This document shows, in pieces, positions 25,584-34,183 of a stretch of 64,000 bases of DNA. The stretch lies in assembly GCF_024662015.1 (NCBI RefSeq), contig NZ_CP102480.1, positions 2,018,501 through 2,082,500 of the forward strand, given 5' to 3'. Position numbers and translations under genes: made by a program. A model generated the notes under the pieces. That model saw nothing but the letters and a program-made list of their open reading frames with translations. It ran no database searches and was not told the DNA's origin. The DNA comes from Nisaea acidiphila. Its GTDB lineage: Bacteria; Pseudomonadota; Alphaproteobacteria; Thalassobaculales; Thalassobaculaceae. The number at the start of each line of letters is the position of its first letter. Within the stretch, counting starts at the first letter, position 1.

Positions 25584-25600
25584 AACGGTTCCCAGCCTGC

Positions 25601-26086
25601 CTATTGGCGACGATCAGGCCCGTCATACGGCAGCTGGCGCCGCCGACGATCGGGTCCGAAATATTTGTCACTGTCAACGAAAGCGCGCGGATGCGCAATA
25701 ATTCCGACCATACGACGGTAAAAACCCTCGACGCCATAGGGTTTTGCGATGAACTCGGTCACCCCGGCATCGCGGGCATCGAAGACATGGTCCTTGGCCG
25801 ACAAGGCGGACATCACAAGGATCGGTATCTGGCGCGGCGCTCCCGTTTTCCCGGTCCGGACCTCACGGATCAGTTCGAGCCCACTTTTCGGCGGCAGATG
25901 CAATTCGGTCAAAAGAACGTCAACGATGTTCGACTTGAGAGCCGCAACGGCCTCGTCGTAACCATGCGCGACGAACACGGTCGTGGCACCCATCGTGAGA
26001 AGCAGGTCGCGCGCAAGGTCCGCAGAGAGCTGATTGCTGTCCACGATCAGGAAATGAACGTTACTGAAATCGACTTTTTCCGTCAT
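25601..26086 (-). CDS. Receiver-domain protein with Glu in place of the phospho-accepting Asp
   Basis: About 161 residues. The receiver fold is clear: FLIVDSNQ (Asp16), VDVLLTELHLP where the acceptor position is Glu61, LVMSALS (Ser93) and FIAKPYGVEGF (Lys115). Asp-to-Glu at this site usually blocks phosphorylation and may mimic the active state. The C-terminus has GPDRRRR and DGPDRR, a tail recurrent in receiver proteins of Rhodospirillales-type bacteria. There is no DNA-binding or enzymatic output domain. The next gene downstream encodes an HPt-like protein lacking its histidine. Role unknown; a protein-protein adaptor is plausible. Confidence 0.75.
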   Translation of the reverse strand: MTEKVDFSNVHFLIVDSNQLSADLARDLLLTMGATTVFVAHGYDEAVAALKSNIVDVLLTELHLPPKSGLELIREVRTGKTGAPRQIPILVMSALSAKDHVFDARDAGVTEFIAKPYGVEGFYRRMVGIIAHPRAFVDSDKYFGPDRRRRQLPYDGPDRRQ

Positions 26087-26311
26087 GAACGGATCGGTCC
26101 CTTAAACTTCGCCATGATCCATACCTCATTCAAACCGACGGCCGCTTCCCCAAAATGCCGGCTTGTCGCGCGCTTCCCGCACGCCGGAGCACAAATCGTA
26201 CCACGTACTCTTTCTGTCGGACGGAAGGTCGCCTGAAGCAGGCTCCTGTGGTTCCATAAGGTAAGATCGACAAACCGCGTGAAAATCTAACGAAATCGAC
26301 CGCATAAACCA

Positions 26312-27319
26312 ATGTCGGACATGAACAGCACAGAGCGACTGATCCTCCATTTCAAAAACAACCGCGCAGGCGAAGACGTTTTCCGCTTCACGGACGAGCG
26401 GATTTCAACGGCGATCGAGCGTCACAAAGATATCTCGGATCGCATCGAAATCCGCGTCGATTGGGATCTCGATAATTTCGAAAAATCTATGCGCGACGCC
26501 GACGCCCTGGTGACTTGGGATCTTCCGACGGAAAACCTGGCGGAGCGCGCGCCGGCACTGCGCTGGATCCATATCATCGGCGCCGGGGTCGAACATCTTT
26601 GTCCGCTGACCTGGCTCCCGGAGCGGACCGTCCTGACGAACAACCGCGGCATCCATGCGGAGAAGACGGCTGAATCCGCGGCAATGGCGGTGCTGATGCT
26701 GCACAACCGCATTCCTGCCTATGTAACGGACCAGCGTGCCGCACGATGGAATCCGGTCTTTGTTCCTCCGGTCAGTGGCAAGACGGTTGCCGTGATCGGA
26801 GTCGGAGAGATGGGCGGGGCTGCCGCGAGGAGTTTCAAGGCGCTCGGGCTCCGCGTGCTCGGAATCAGGCGCGGCGGCGTCCCGCACCCCGCTGTCGATC
26901 GCATGTACGCTCCGGAGGGGCTGCACCGGGTTCTCGCGGAAGCGGATTTCGTCCATATCACGCTGCCGCACACCCCCGAAACGAGAGGCCTGATTGACAA
27001 AGCCGCCATTCGGGCAATGAAGGCGGGGGCCGGCCTGATCAATTTCGGCCGCGCCCTGGTGCTCGATCACGCGGCGCTCGCCGAAGCGCTCAGGGACGGC
27101 CATCTCGGCGGCGCGTTCCTCGATGTGCACGACCGGGAGCCTTTACCGGGAGACTCCCCGCTTTGGGATGTGCCGAACCTGATCCTGACGCCGCATGTCA
27201 CGTCGGACGACGATACGTCCTACACGCCGGCGACGCTCGATCTCGTGATGGAAAACTGCCGCCGGCTACTGAAAAGAGAAGATTTGAAAAACATCGTCAA
27301 CCCAACGTTAGGCTATTAA
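26312..27319 (+). CDS. D-2-hydroxyacid dehydrogenase family protein
   Basis: A 335-residue NAD(P)-dependent oxidoreductase. The Rossmann glycine motif is AVIGVGEMGGAAAR near residue 155. Catalytic residues of the family are visible: Arg in INFGRALVLDHAAL, Glu in DVHDREPLPGDSPLW, and His in LTPHVTSDD. It resembles glyoxylate/hydroxypyruvate reductases and phosphoglycerate dehydrogenase relatives, but substrate cannot be assigned. The start is ATG 26312, with another ATG 9 bp later. The flanking PAS_5 gene follows after 82 bp, and 225 bp without a gene precede it. Confidence 0.87.
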   Translation: MSDMNSTERLILHFKNNRAGEDVFRFTDERISTAIERHKDISDRIEIRVDWDLDNFEKSMRDADALVTWDLPTENLAERAPALRWIHIIGAGVEHLCPLTWLPERTVLTNNRGIHAEKTAESAAMAVLMLHNRIPAYVTDQRAARWNPVFVPPVSGKTVAVIGVGEMGGAAARSFKALGLRVLGIRRGGVPHPAVDRMYAPEGLHRVLAEADFVHITLPHTPETRGLIDKAAIRAMKAGAGLINFGRALVLDHAALAEALRDGHLGGAFLDVHDREPLPGDSPLWDVPNLILTPHVTSDDDTSYTPATLDLVMENCRRLLKREDLKNIVNPTLGY

Positions 27320-27401
27320 TCCTCACAACGTTGAAACGCTGTCCGCCCGCTCCATTTCGTGCTGTCCTGCTTCTCTCGGACGGGAACAAAAAACGGCCAG
27401 A

Positions 27402-27908
27402 ATGAAGATTTCTTCTGCATCGCTCGACGGTCCGGATGATCCGCGAAAGGCTCTGACATCGGATATCCATCTGCGGGGCTTCGACTACTGGCGCTCCATT
27501 GCCGGTTCCGCCTCTCTTCCATTGCGCGAGGCTTTCGAGCCGGCGGATGTTCCCGATCTTCTGCCGCATTTGATCCTGCTGGAAGTGACCGAAAACCCGA
27601 TCGATTTCCGCTACCGCGTGATCGGCGGCGTCGTCCGTCAGCACTTGCTCGGCAATTATACCGGACGTTGGATCTCCTCGATCCCGCATCAGGCGGCGCC
27701 GAGCACCATTCACAGCAATCTGGCGAAAGCCGTCCGCAACCGGAGCCCGCTGCTTTCCGACACGCCTTATATCGGACCGCAGAAGGATTTCCTGAAAAGC
27801 GACGAGCTCATCCTTCCGCTGATGGAGGCGGACGAGCGCGTGTCCCGTCTTCTCGTCCTGCTCGACTTCGTGAGAAGGCCGCTCGAAGAACGATTTTCCG
27901 GAAGGTGA
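27402..27908 (+). CDS. PAS_5-type domain protein
   Basis: A 168-residue protein with the PAS_5 core: LREAFEPADVPDLLPHLILLEV, DFRYRVIGGVVRQHLLGNYTGRW, then LLSDTPYIGPQ and DELILPLMEAD. This matches short sensory-like proteins common in alphaproteobacteria. No output domain. It sits between a D-2-hydroxyacid dehydrogenase and chaC. Ligand and role unknown. A second member lies at 17520-18083. Confidence 0.72.
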   Translation: MKISSASLDGPDDPRKALTSDIHLRGFDYWRSIAGSASLPLREAFEPADVPDLLPHLILLEVTENPIDFRYRVIGGVVRQHLLGNYTGRWISSIPHQAAPSTIHSNLAKAVRNRSPLLSDTPYIGPQKDFLKSDELILPLMEADERVSRLLVLLDFVRRPLEERFSGR

Positions 27909-27982
27909 AAGAGCGGCTCCGGCAACAGTCTGTTCGGGATTGCCGCATATCGCGCATATCGTGGAAATGTTAGATTCTCGCG

Positions 27983-28681
27983 ATGTCGATACCCACGAAA
28001 ATCGATCTGAACCGGGACACCATCCGGTCGGGCCATATCCGGTCCCTGATCCGCGCGCATGCCACCAGCTATCGCGTCCTCACGGACGAAGAGCTGCATG
28101 CATCCCTGACCTCGATGTTTCCGGAAGACGGGCCGCAGGGTGACGCCTGGCTGTTCGGGTACGGCTCGCTGATCTGGAACCCTACCATCCATTTCGCCGA
28201 ATCGCGCTGCGCGACGGCCCATGGATATCATCGCCGTTTCTGCCTGCAGACCCATCTCGGACGCGGTTCGCCGGAGACCCCGGGATTGACGCTGGGGCTC
28301 GACCGCGGCGGCTGCTGCCGCGGGGTCGCCTTTCGCATTCCGCGAGAGACGGCTCTGGAGGAACTGGAGATCGTCTGGCGGCGGGAGATGGTGAGCGACG
28401 CCTACATCCCGCGCTGGCTGACCCTTTCGAGCGAGGAGGGGCCGATCCGCGCCATCGGCTTCGTGATGAACCGCGATCACGAGCGCTATGTCGGTCAGCT
28501 TCCGGAAGAGGAAATGGCCCGCACCATCGAGCGGGCCCACGGTTTTCTCGGCCCCTGCGCCGAGTATCTCTTCAACACGGTCGAGCATTTGGACGAACTC
28601 GGCATCCCCGACCGCGGCCTGACGCGCTTGCGCGACCGGGTTTCGGAAATCAGATCCGCCGCCGGCGACCCCTCGGACTGA
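27983..28681 (+). CDS. Glutathione-specific gamma-glutamylcyclotransferase (ChaC family)
   Basis: About 232 residues. Family motifs: LFGYGSLIWNP (substrate-binding loop with Gly-Tyr-Gly-Ser) and LEIVWRREMVSDAY, where the glutamate of RREM is the catalytic residue candidate. ChaC enzymes degrade glutathione to 5-oxoproline and Cys-Gly. The start ATG at 27983 gives the family-like N-terminal tail. The N-terminal region (DLNRDTIRSGHIRSLIR) is an extension relative to the core. It links to the thiol/redox genes elsewhere in the window only in theme. Confidence 0.9.
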   Translation: MSIPTKIDLNRDTIRSGHIRSLIRAHATSYRVLTDEELHASLTSMFPEDGPQGDAWLFGYGSLIWNPTIHFAESRCATAHGYHRRFCLQTHLGRGSPETPGLTLGLDRGGCCRGVAFRIPRETALEELEIVWRREMVSDAYIPRWLTLSSEEGPIRAIGFVMNRDHERYVGQLPEEEMARTIERAHGFLGPCAEYLFNTVEHLDELGIPDRGLTRLRDRVSEIRSAAGDPSD

Positions 28682-28697
28682 CATCCGTCTCAACCGC

Positions 28698-28730
28698 AAG
28701 ACCGGATTTATGTAAGGGAAAATCCGTCTT
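28698..28730. terminator. Hairpin after chaC (possible terminator)
   Basis: AAGACCGGATTT (28698-28709) can pair with AAATCCGTCTT (28720-28730), with one bulged C and a 10-nt loop. It lies between the stop of chaC and the start of the Lon-like gene. A T run is lacking, so it could be a factor-dependent or bidirectional element or just a regulatory dyad. Confidence 0.35.
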
Positions 28731-28784
28731 CCGGACGGCGCTCTCCGGCGATAAAACGATCCTGCGCTTTCGAAAGGACGCGTT

Positions 28785-31199
28785 ATGACCGTGAAGCCCC
28801 TCGCCGCGAAGTCTCTCTTCACCCGGACCGATCTGACGTCCCGGGACATTCAGAGCACGGACGACCTGGAAGACATAGAGGCCCTTATCGGCCAGCAGCG
28901 CGCGCTCGGGGCGGTCCGGTTCGCCGCCAGTATGCAGCAGCGCGGCTACAATCTGTTTGTCATCGGCCCGAAAGGCTCCGGCCGCCACATGGCGGTCAAA
29001 CGTTTCCTGGAAGAACGGGGCGGCGAACTCGATGCCCCGCCTGATTGGGTCTATGTCCATAACTTCGACAAGCCTTATTCGCCGAAAGCGATAGCCGTTC
29101 CGGCAGGGCGAGGGGAACCGTTCCGACGGGCCATGCTGGAACTGGTCTCGGATCTGAAAGCGGTCATTCCGACGCTCTTCGAGAGCGAGGATTACCGGCT
29201 GCGAACAGATGCCGTGAACAAGACGGCGGCCGAGAAGCAGCAACACGCGCTTGAGGGCGTCGACAAGGAAGCGCGCAAACACGGCCTCACCCTGATCCGC
29301 ACGCCGCAGGGCTTCGCCTTCGCGCCGCTCTCCGGCAAAAAGCCGATGGCGCCGGAGACATTCCAGCAACTCCCGGAAGAAGCGAAGAAGCGCTATCAGG
29401 ACGCCACAAAGTCGATGATGGAGGAGCTGCAGAAGGTCCTCCACGGCCTGCCGATGATCGAGCGCGACCGGCTGCGCGCACTCCGCAAGATCGCCCGCGA
29501 GACCGCCCGGCACGTGATCGACCAGGAAATTTCCGACGTCGAGAAGGTGATGACCTCCTGCGATGCGGTACTGTCCTATCTGAAGACCGTCGCCGACGAC
29601 ATGGTCGAGCATATCGGCCTTTTCATGCATTCGGAGGAGGAAGGACCGCTCGCCCTGCCGAACGGCGGCGGCGAAAGCGCGGTCGAGAGCGATCCCTCGA
29701 CCCGATATCAGGTCAATGTCCTGGTCGCCAACCGTCCGACGGACGGCGCACCCGTCATCATCGAGGACCACCCGGCACTCAGCAAACTGGTCGGGCGGAT
29801 CGAACACTATGCCCGCATGGGTACGCTGATCACCGACTTCACCCTGATCAAGCCCGGCGCGCTGCACCAGGCCAATGGCGGTTTCTTGCTGATTAACGCC
29901 GACAAATTGCTGCTGAACCCGATGAGCTGGGAAGCCCTGAAACGCGCGCTCTACGCCGGGCAGATCACCATCGAATCGCCGTATATGACTTCCGCGACAG
30001 CGACCGTGGTCTCGCTGCAGCCGGATCCGGTTCCGCTCGACCTGAAGATCGTCCTATTCGGCGACTACCGTCTCTATCTCCTGCTCTCCTCCCTCGATCC
30101 CGACTTTCAGGATCTCTTCAAGGTCGCCGCGGATTTCGAGGAAGTCCTGGAGCGGACGCCGGAAAACGACCAGCTCTTCGCCCGCCTCGTCGCCACCATC
30201 GCCCGCAACAACAAGCTGCGCCCCTTCGCCCGCGACGCGATCGAGCGGGTCATGGAACATGCCGCCCGGATCGCCGGGGACGCCGAACGCGTGTCGACCC
30301 GCGTCGGGCTGATCGCCGACCTGATGCGCGAGGCGGATCACTGGGCGGGAGAGGTCAAGGCCAAGAGCGTTGCGCGCACGCATGTGCAGGAGGCGATCGA
30401 CGCCCAGATCCACCGCGCCGACCGGGTCCGCGAACGCTCGATAGAGCAAATCACGCGTGGAACGGTGCTGATCGATACCGACGGCGCGAAGGTCGGGCAG
30501 GTGAACGGGCTTTCCGTGCTGCAGATCGGCAGTTTCGCTTTCGGCAAGCCGAGCCGGATCTCCGCCACCGTCCGCACCGGCGCCGGAAAGGTCGTCGATA
30601 TCGAGCGCGAGGTCGAGCTCGGCGGCCCGCTCCATTCCAAGGGCGTGATGATCCTCTCCGGCTATCTCGCCCGGACCTATGCGCCGGACGCGCCGATGTC
30701 GCTCGCGGCGACCCTGACCTTCGAGCAATCCTATGGCGGGGTCGACGGAGACAGCGCCTCCTCGGCCGAACTCTATGCCTTGCTCTCCGCCCTCTCCGAG
30801 GTGCCGGTCGACCAGTCGCTCGCGGTCACCGGATCGGTGAACCAGATGGGCGAGGTCCAGGCCATCGGCGGGGCGAACGAGAAGATCGAGGGTTTCTTCG
30901 ACGTCTGCGCCGCGCGCGGCCTGACCGGCAGGCAGGGCGTGCTGATCCCCGCCTCCAACGTGAAACATCTGATGCTGCGCGACGATGTGGTGCAAGCCTG
31001 TAAGGAAAAGAAGTTCCGTATCCTGCCGATCCGGACCATCGAGGAAGGCATCGAAACCCTCACCGGCAAGAAGGCGGGCGCGCGCGGCGCGGACGGCAAA
31101 TATCCTTCCGGCAGCATCAACCGGCTGGTCGAGGACCGGCTGGTCGCCTTCGCCAAGGCGCGCTTCAAGGCGGCGGCAAAAGCGAAGACAGGGCAGTAG
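28785..31199 (+). CDS. Lon-like AAA+ protease (AAA_32 / Lon C-terminal domain protein)
   Basis: An 804-residue ATP-dependent protease of the type represented by E. coli YcbZ. The N-terminal part has a Walker A-like GPKGSGRHMAVKRFL near residue 66, then a long helical insertion, an AAA_32 core (ALHQANGGFLLINADKLL) and a lid region. The C-terminal Lon domain has the catalytic serine in GDSASSAELYALL (near residue 656) and the lysine in NEKIEGFFDVC (near residue 700). It lacks the substrate-binding N-domain of classical Lon. The ATG at 28785 follows GAAAGGACG. Probably cytosolic. Targets unknown. Confidence 0.9.
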   Translation: MTVKPLAAKSLFTRTDLTSRDIQSTDDLEDIEALIGQQRALGAVRFAASMQQRGYNLFVIGPKGSGRHMAVKRFLEERGGELDAPPDWVYVHNFDKPYSPKAIAVPAGRGEPFRRAMLELVSDLKAVIPTLFESEDYRLRTDAVNKTAAEKQQHALEGVDKEARKHGLTLIRTPQGFAFAPLSGKKPMAPETFQQLPEEAKKRYQDATKSMMEELQKVLHGLPMIERDRLRALRKIARETARHVIDQEISDVEKVMTSCDAVLSYLKTVADDMVEHIGLFMHSEEEGPLALPNGGGESAVESDPSTRYQVNVLVANRPTDGAPVIIEDHPALSKLVGRIEHYARMGTLITDFTLIKPGALHQANGGFLLINADKLLLNPMSWEALKRALYAGQITIESPYMTSATATVVSLQPDPVPLDLKIVLFGDYRLYLLLSSLDPDFQDLFKVAADFEEVLERTPENDQLFARLVATIARNNKLRPFARDAIERVMEHAARIAGDAERVSTRVGLIADLMREADHWAGEVKAKSVARTHVQEAIDAQIHRADRVRERSIEQITRGTVLIDTDGAKVGQVNGLSVLQIGSFAFGKPSRISATVRTGAGKVVDIEREVELGGPLHSKGVMILSGYLARTYAPDAPMSLAATLTFEQSYGGVDGDSASSAELYALLSALSEVPVDQSLAVTGSVNQMGEVQAIGGANEKIEGFFDVCAARGLTGRQGVLIPASNVKHLMLRDDVVQACKEKKFRILPIRTIEEGIETLTGKKAGARGADGKYPSGSINRLVEDRLVAFAKARFKAAAKAKTGQ

Positions 31200-32180
31200 C
31201 TAGAGATACGTCCCGGCCAGCGTCACCAGCTTGCCGCCGAGGCCGAGTTTGAAGCGGGAGACGCCGGGCATATGCAGCCCGTCGACGCCGCCGAGATCGA
31301 GCCACTCGACGCCGAGCCCCTTCAGCTTTTCGATGGCAGCCCAGAGCAGCAGATTGTGGGCGTGTTCTTCCCGGCCTTCGAGCCCGGTCCAGCCGACGTA
31401 GTAAGTCGCCGCCTTGCCGTGGCGGACGGTCAGGATCGCGGCGATCGGCTCGCTTCCGGAATAGGCTGTAAAAACCTGAACAGCGCGCTTGTCCCGCCCG
31501 CTGTCGGCGAGCGCCGCGACGAAGGCGCCGGCAGGGGCGCGGAACTTGCGCCGCTTCCTGTGCTGATCGTGGCGGGAGAGCAGCCATTCCATCGGCGCTC
31601 CCCCGTAGCCGCTGCGGACCCGAAGTTTCGCGCCCTCGGCGGCCGTCAGCTGATTGCGCCATTTCACGTGCAGCCCCGCCCGAAGCGCGTCGAGATCGGG
31701 CCGCAGGTCGAGCCAGACGGTGCTGTACCCGGTCACCATAGGGCGCATCCCGACCGCCCCCATCTGCGCATCGCTCTCCGCGCCGGCGGGCAGTTCCGGC
31801 GTCAGGAAGAAGAGGTTGAGCTTCGCCACCGGATAGCGGCGCTTGATAAGACGGAAGACCGCCCCACGCTCGACATCGCTGACCGCGGCGAGAAAGACCG
31901 GGCCGCGGGTCAGTTTGGCCATGCGGAAACCGCCGGGAAAACGCCATTCGAGCAGCAGCGCCGCCGCCACCCGGTCTGGCCCGCGCATGAAGACGACCGG
32001 CATCGGCCGGTAGCCGGAGGCCCGTGCCATGGCCGCGCCATAGGCCGAGCATTGTTCGAGCGGCAGGCGTTCGGCCGCAGCCGTCAGCTCGTCCCACTGG
32101 CGCTGGTCGACCGCGTCCCAGAGCGCGACGATCCCGTCCAGTTCCTCCCCGCGCCTGTCGCTGCCGGCGCCTGACGCCAT
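31200..32180 (-). CDS. FemAB-like GNAT-fold acyltransferase
   Basis: About 326 residues, two tandem GNAT-like halves. The C-terminal half has SEPIAAILTVRHGKAATYYVGWTG and LGVEWLDLGGVDGLHMPGVSRFK, typical of the FemAB/Acetyltransf_6 group that transfers aminoacyl or acyl groups to lipid-linked or peptidoglycan substrates. The start ATG at 32180 is preceded by GGGGAAACGG. The protein is convergent with the Lon-like gene (stop codons adjacent, 31199/31200) and divergent from a small membrane protein gene. Substrate unknown. Confidence 0.8.
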   Translation of the reverse strand: MASGAGSDRRGEELDGIVALWDAVDQRQWDELTAAAERLPLEQCSAYGAAMARASGYRPMPVVFMRGPDRVAAALLLEWRFPGGFRMAKLTRGPVFLAAVSDVERGAVFRLIKRRYPVAKLNLFFLTPELPAGAESDAQMGAVGMRPMVTGYSTVWLDLRPDLDALRAGLHVKWRNQLTAAEGAKLRVRSGYGGAPMEWLLSRHDQHRKRRKFRAPAGAFVAALADSGRDKRAVQVFTAYSGSEPIAAILTVRHGKAATYYVGWTGLEGREEHAHNLLLWAAIEKLKGLGVEWLDLGGVDGLHMPGVSRFKLGLGGKLVTLAGTYL

Positions 32181-32221
32181 TGCCGTTTCCCCTCGCCCGC
32201 CTACGCGGCTAGTCTTAGCCC

Positions 32222-32431
32222 ATGTCCCTGTTCGCACAATTCAAAAAGCCGCCGCTGATCCACGGGCACCGGATCCCGGGCCGCCGTTTCACGCGCTGGG
32301 CCGCGCTGTATTTTATCGGTTTCGTGGCGCTGCCGATTCTCGCCGTCACGCTGGCCCTCGACCTTGTCGGCTACTTTGTAGCAGTCAAGCTGTTCGGCGC
32401 CTCCTGCTACGGCCTGCTCTGCTTCTTCTGA
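32222..32431 (+). CDS. Small membrane protein (69 residues)
   Basis: A 69-residue protein beginning MSLFAQFKKPPLIHGHRIPG, with a hydrophobic segment of about 25 residues (ALYFIGFVALPILAVTLAL) followed by a second one near the C-terminus ending CYGLLCFF. I do not recognise it. Transcribed divergently from the FemAB-like gene; its stop (32429-32431) abuts the stop of the threonate-dehydrogenase-like gene with no gap. Likely a two-pass inner-membrane protein. Confidence 0.6.
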   Translation: MSLFAQFKKPPLIHGHRIPGRRFTRWAALYFIGFVALPILAVTLALDLVGYFVAVKLFGASCYGLLCFF

Positions 32432-33340
32432 TCAGGACTTGCCTTCGGGTAAATCGATCCCGGCGAGTTTCTGGAACACTTTGATGACGGCGGAATCGTC
32501 CTCTGTGCCGAGCCCGGCCGCCGCCGCGCCGAGGAACTGCTGGTGCGCCGCCGCAGAGAGCGGCAGCGGGAAGGTGAGCTGCTTGCCGGTCTCCAGCACG
32601 ATCCCGAGATCCTTGACGAAGATGTTCACCGCGCTGAGCGGGGCGTAATCGCCTTCGAGGATATGCGGCACCCGGTTGTTGAACATCCAGGAGGCGCCGG
32701 CGGAATTGGAGATCACCTCGAAGAGATCTTCCGGCGCCACCCCGGCCCGGATACCGAGCGCCATCGCTTCCGCCGCGGCGGCGATATGCACGCCGGCGAG
32801 GAGCTGGTTGATCGTCTTCACCGTGGAACCCGGTCCGGCTTGATCGCCGAGCCGGTAGACCTTGGACGCGATACCGTCGAGCAGGAAGCCCGCAGCCTCG
32901 AAGGCTTCGGGCTTGGCCGATCCCATCACCGTCATCTCGCCCGTGGCCGCCTTCGCGGCGCCGCCGCTGACCGGCGCATCGACCATCAGGATGCCGTATT
33001 CGGCAAGCCGTGCCTCGAGATCGCGGGCATAGGCCGCCGGTACCGTGCTGCTGGCGACGACGACCGCGCCTTTCTTCATGTGCGGCACGGCACCGGTCTC
33101 GCCGAAGAGCACGCTCTCCGTCTGGTCCGCATTCACAACGAGGACAAGCAAAGCATCCACGTGCGGCGCGAGTTCCGCCGGGCTCGCCGCACCCTTGCCG
33201 TCGTTCGCAGCGAAATCCGCCACCGACTCCGCGCGCACGTCCGTGCCCCAAGTCTCGACACCGGCCGCCACCAGCGACTTCGCCGCGCCCATGCCCATGG
33301 AGCCGAGGCCGATCACCCCGGCAATCTTCCCACTCGTCAT
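32432..33340 (-). CDS. L-threonate dehydrogenase-like / 3-hydroxyisobutyrate dehydrogenase family protein
   Basis: A 302-residue beta-hydroxyacid dehydrogenase. Motifs: GVIGLGSMGMGAAKSLV (NAD-binding), DAPVSGGAAKAATGEMT (substrate-binding) and GSTVKTINQLLAG with the catalytic lysine; the C-terminal FVKDLGIVLETGKQL fits the family. Closest in pattern to LtnD-type L-threonate dehydrogenases. It is 10 bp downstream of the SDR gene and probably co-transcribed. No kinase or isomerase of the LtnD pathway lies nearby, so the substrate is a guess. Confidence 0.83.
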   Translation of the reverse strand: MTSGKIAGVIGLGSMGMGAAKSLVAAGVETWGTDVRAESVADFAANDGKGAASPAELAPHVDALLVLVVNADQTESVLFGETGAVPHMKKGAVVVASSTVPAAYARDLEARLAEYGILMVDAPVSGGAAKAATGEMTVMGSAKPEAFEAAGFLLDGIASKVYRLGDQAGPGSTVKTINQLLAGVHIAAAAEAMALGIRAGVAPEDLFEVISNSAGASWMFNNRVPHILEGDYAPLSAVNIFVKDLGIVLETGKQLTFPLPLSAAAHQQFLGAAAAGLGTEDDSAVIKVFQKLAGIDLPEGKS

Positions 33341-33350
33341 CGTCTTCTCC

Positions 33351-34100
33351 CTAGATCAGCCCGCCATTCACATGGATGACCTGGCCCGTTATGTAGCTCG
33401 CTTCTTCCGAGGCAAGAAAGGCGATCAGTGCGGCGACCTCGCCCGGCCTGCCACGGCGCCCCATCGGGATCGACGGCACGAAGGCATCGACCGCGCCCGG
33501 TTTCAGCGCCGAAGGCGTGCCCGCCTCCTTCTCGATGAAGCCCGGTGCGACGACATTCGCGGTCGCGCCCGACGGCGCCAGCTTCAGGGCGAGCGCCCTG
33601 GCCGTCGCCTCGAGCGAGGCCTTCGCGCCGGCGGTCGCCGGGAAGGACGGCAGGTCCGTGCGCCAGACATGCGGGCCGAAAGCGCTGACAGCGACTACGC
33701 GCCCGCATGGTGCGGCTTCGAGAGAGGTCAGCGCCGCTTCGGCCATTTCGAAGAAGGAACGCGCGATGGCGTCGTGCGCCGCTTCGAAGGTCTCCGTTCC
33801 CGCCTCGCCGAGCGGGGCCCGGTCGGCATAGCCAGCATTGGCGACGAGAATGTCGAGGCCGCCGAAGAGTTCGGTGCAGCGCGCCACGAGCTGCCGTCCC
33901 GCCCCAGGATCGCCGAGATCGGACAGCACTGTCTCCACCGCGCAGCCGGCGCCGCGAATCTCGTCCGCGACCGCCGCCAGGGCAGCCGCGTTAGATCGCG
34001 TATGTAGAAGGAAACGGTCCCCCGGCCGGAGCAGCCGCCGCGCCGTCGCGGCGCCGATTCCCGTCGCCGCCCCCGTCACCAGAATGGTCCTCGCCGTCAT
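33351..34100 (-). CDS. SDR-family oxidoreductase with the catalytic Tyr position changed
   Basis: A 249-residue short-chain dehydrogenase fold: cofactor motif LVTGAATGIGAATARRLL near residue 8, LVANAGYADR (Asn-Ala-Gly), and VSAFGPHVW with the catalytic serine. The usual Tyr-x-x-x-Lys reads T-A-G-A-K in SFPATAGAK, so the tyrosine position is Thr while the lysine is kept. The C-terminal NVVAPGFIEKE and ITGQVIHVNGG are normal. It is upstream of the threonate-dehydrogenase-like gene in one unit. Catalytic activity is doubtful unless another residue substitutes. Confidence 0.8.
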   Translation of the reverse strand: MTARTILVTGAATGIGAATARRLLRPGDRFLLHTRSNAAALAAVADEIRGAGCAVETVLSDLGDPGAGRQLVARCTELFGGLDILVANAGYADRAPLGEAGTETFEAAHDAIARSFFEMAEAALTSLEAAPCGRVVAVSAFGPHVWRTDLPSFPATAGAKASLEATARALALKLAPSGATANVVAPGFIEKEAGTPSALKPGAVDAFVPSIPMGRRGRPGEVAALIAFLASEEASYITGQVIHVNGGLI

Positions 34101-34183
34101 GGCTCCCCCGCATCGAAAAGAGCCCGCACTTTTGCACGCAGCACCGTACTGCAAAAGGGGTGCGCGGCCGGAAAGACTGTGTT

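Noticed and set aside
26130-26312. 60-codon minus-strand frame divergent from the hydroxyacid dehydrogenase
   Set aside because: No ribosome site, basic composition and no relation to known proteins; more likely promoter and leader sequence.
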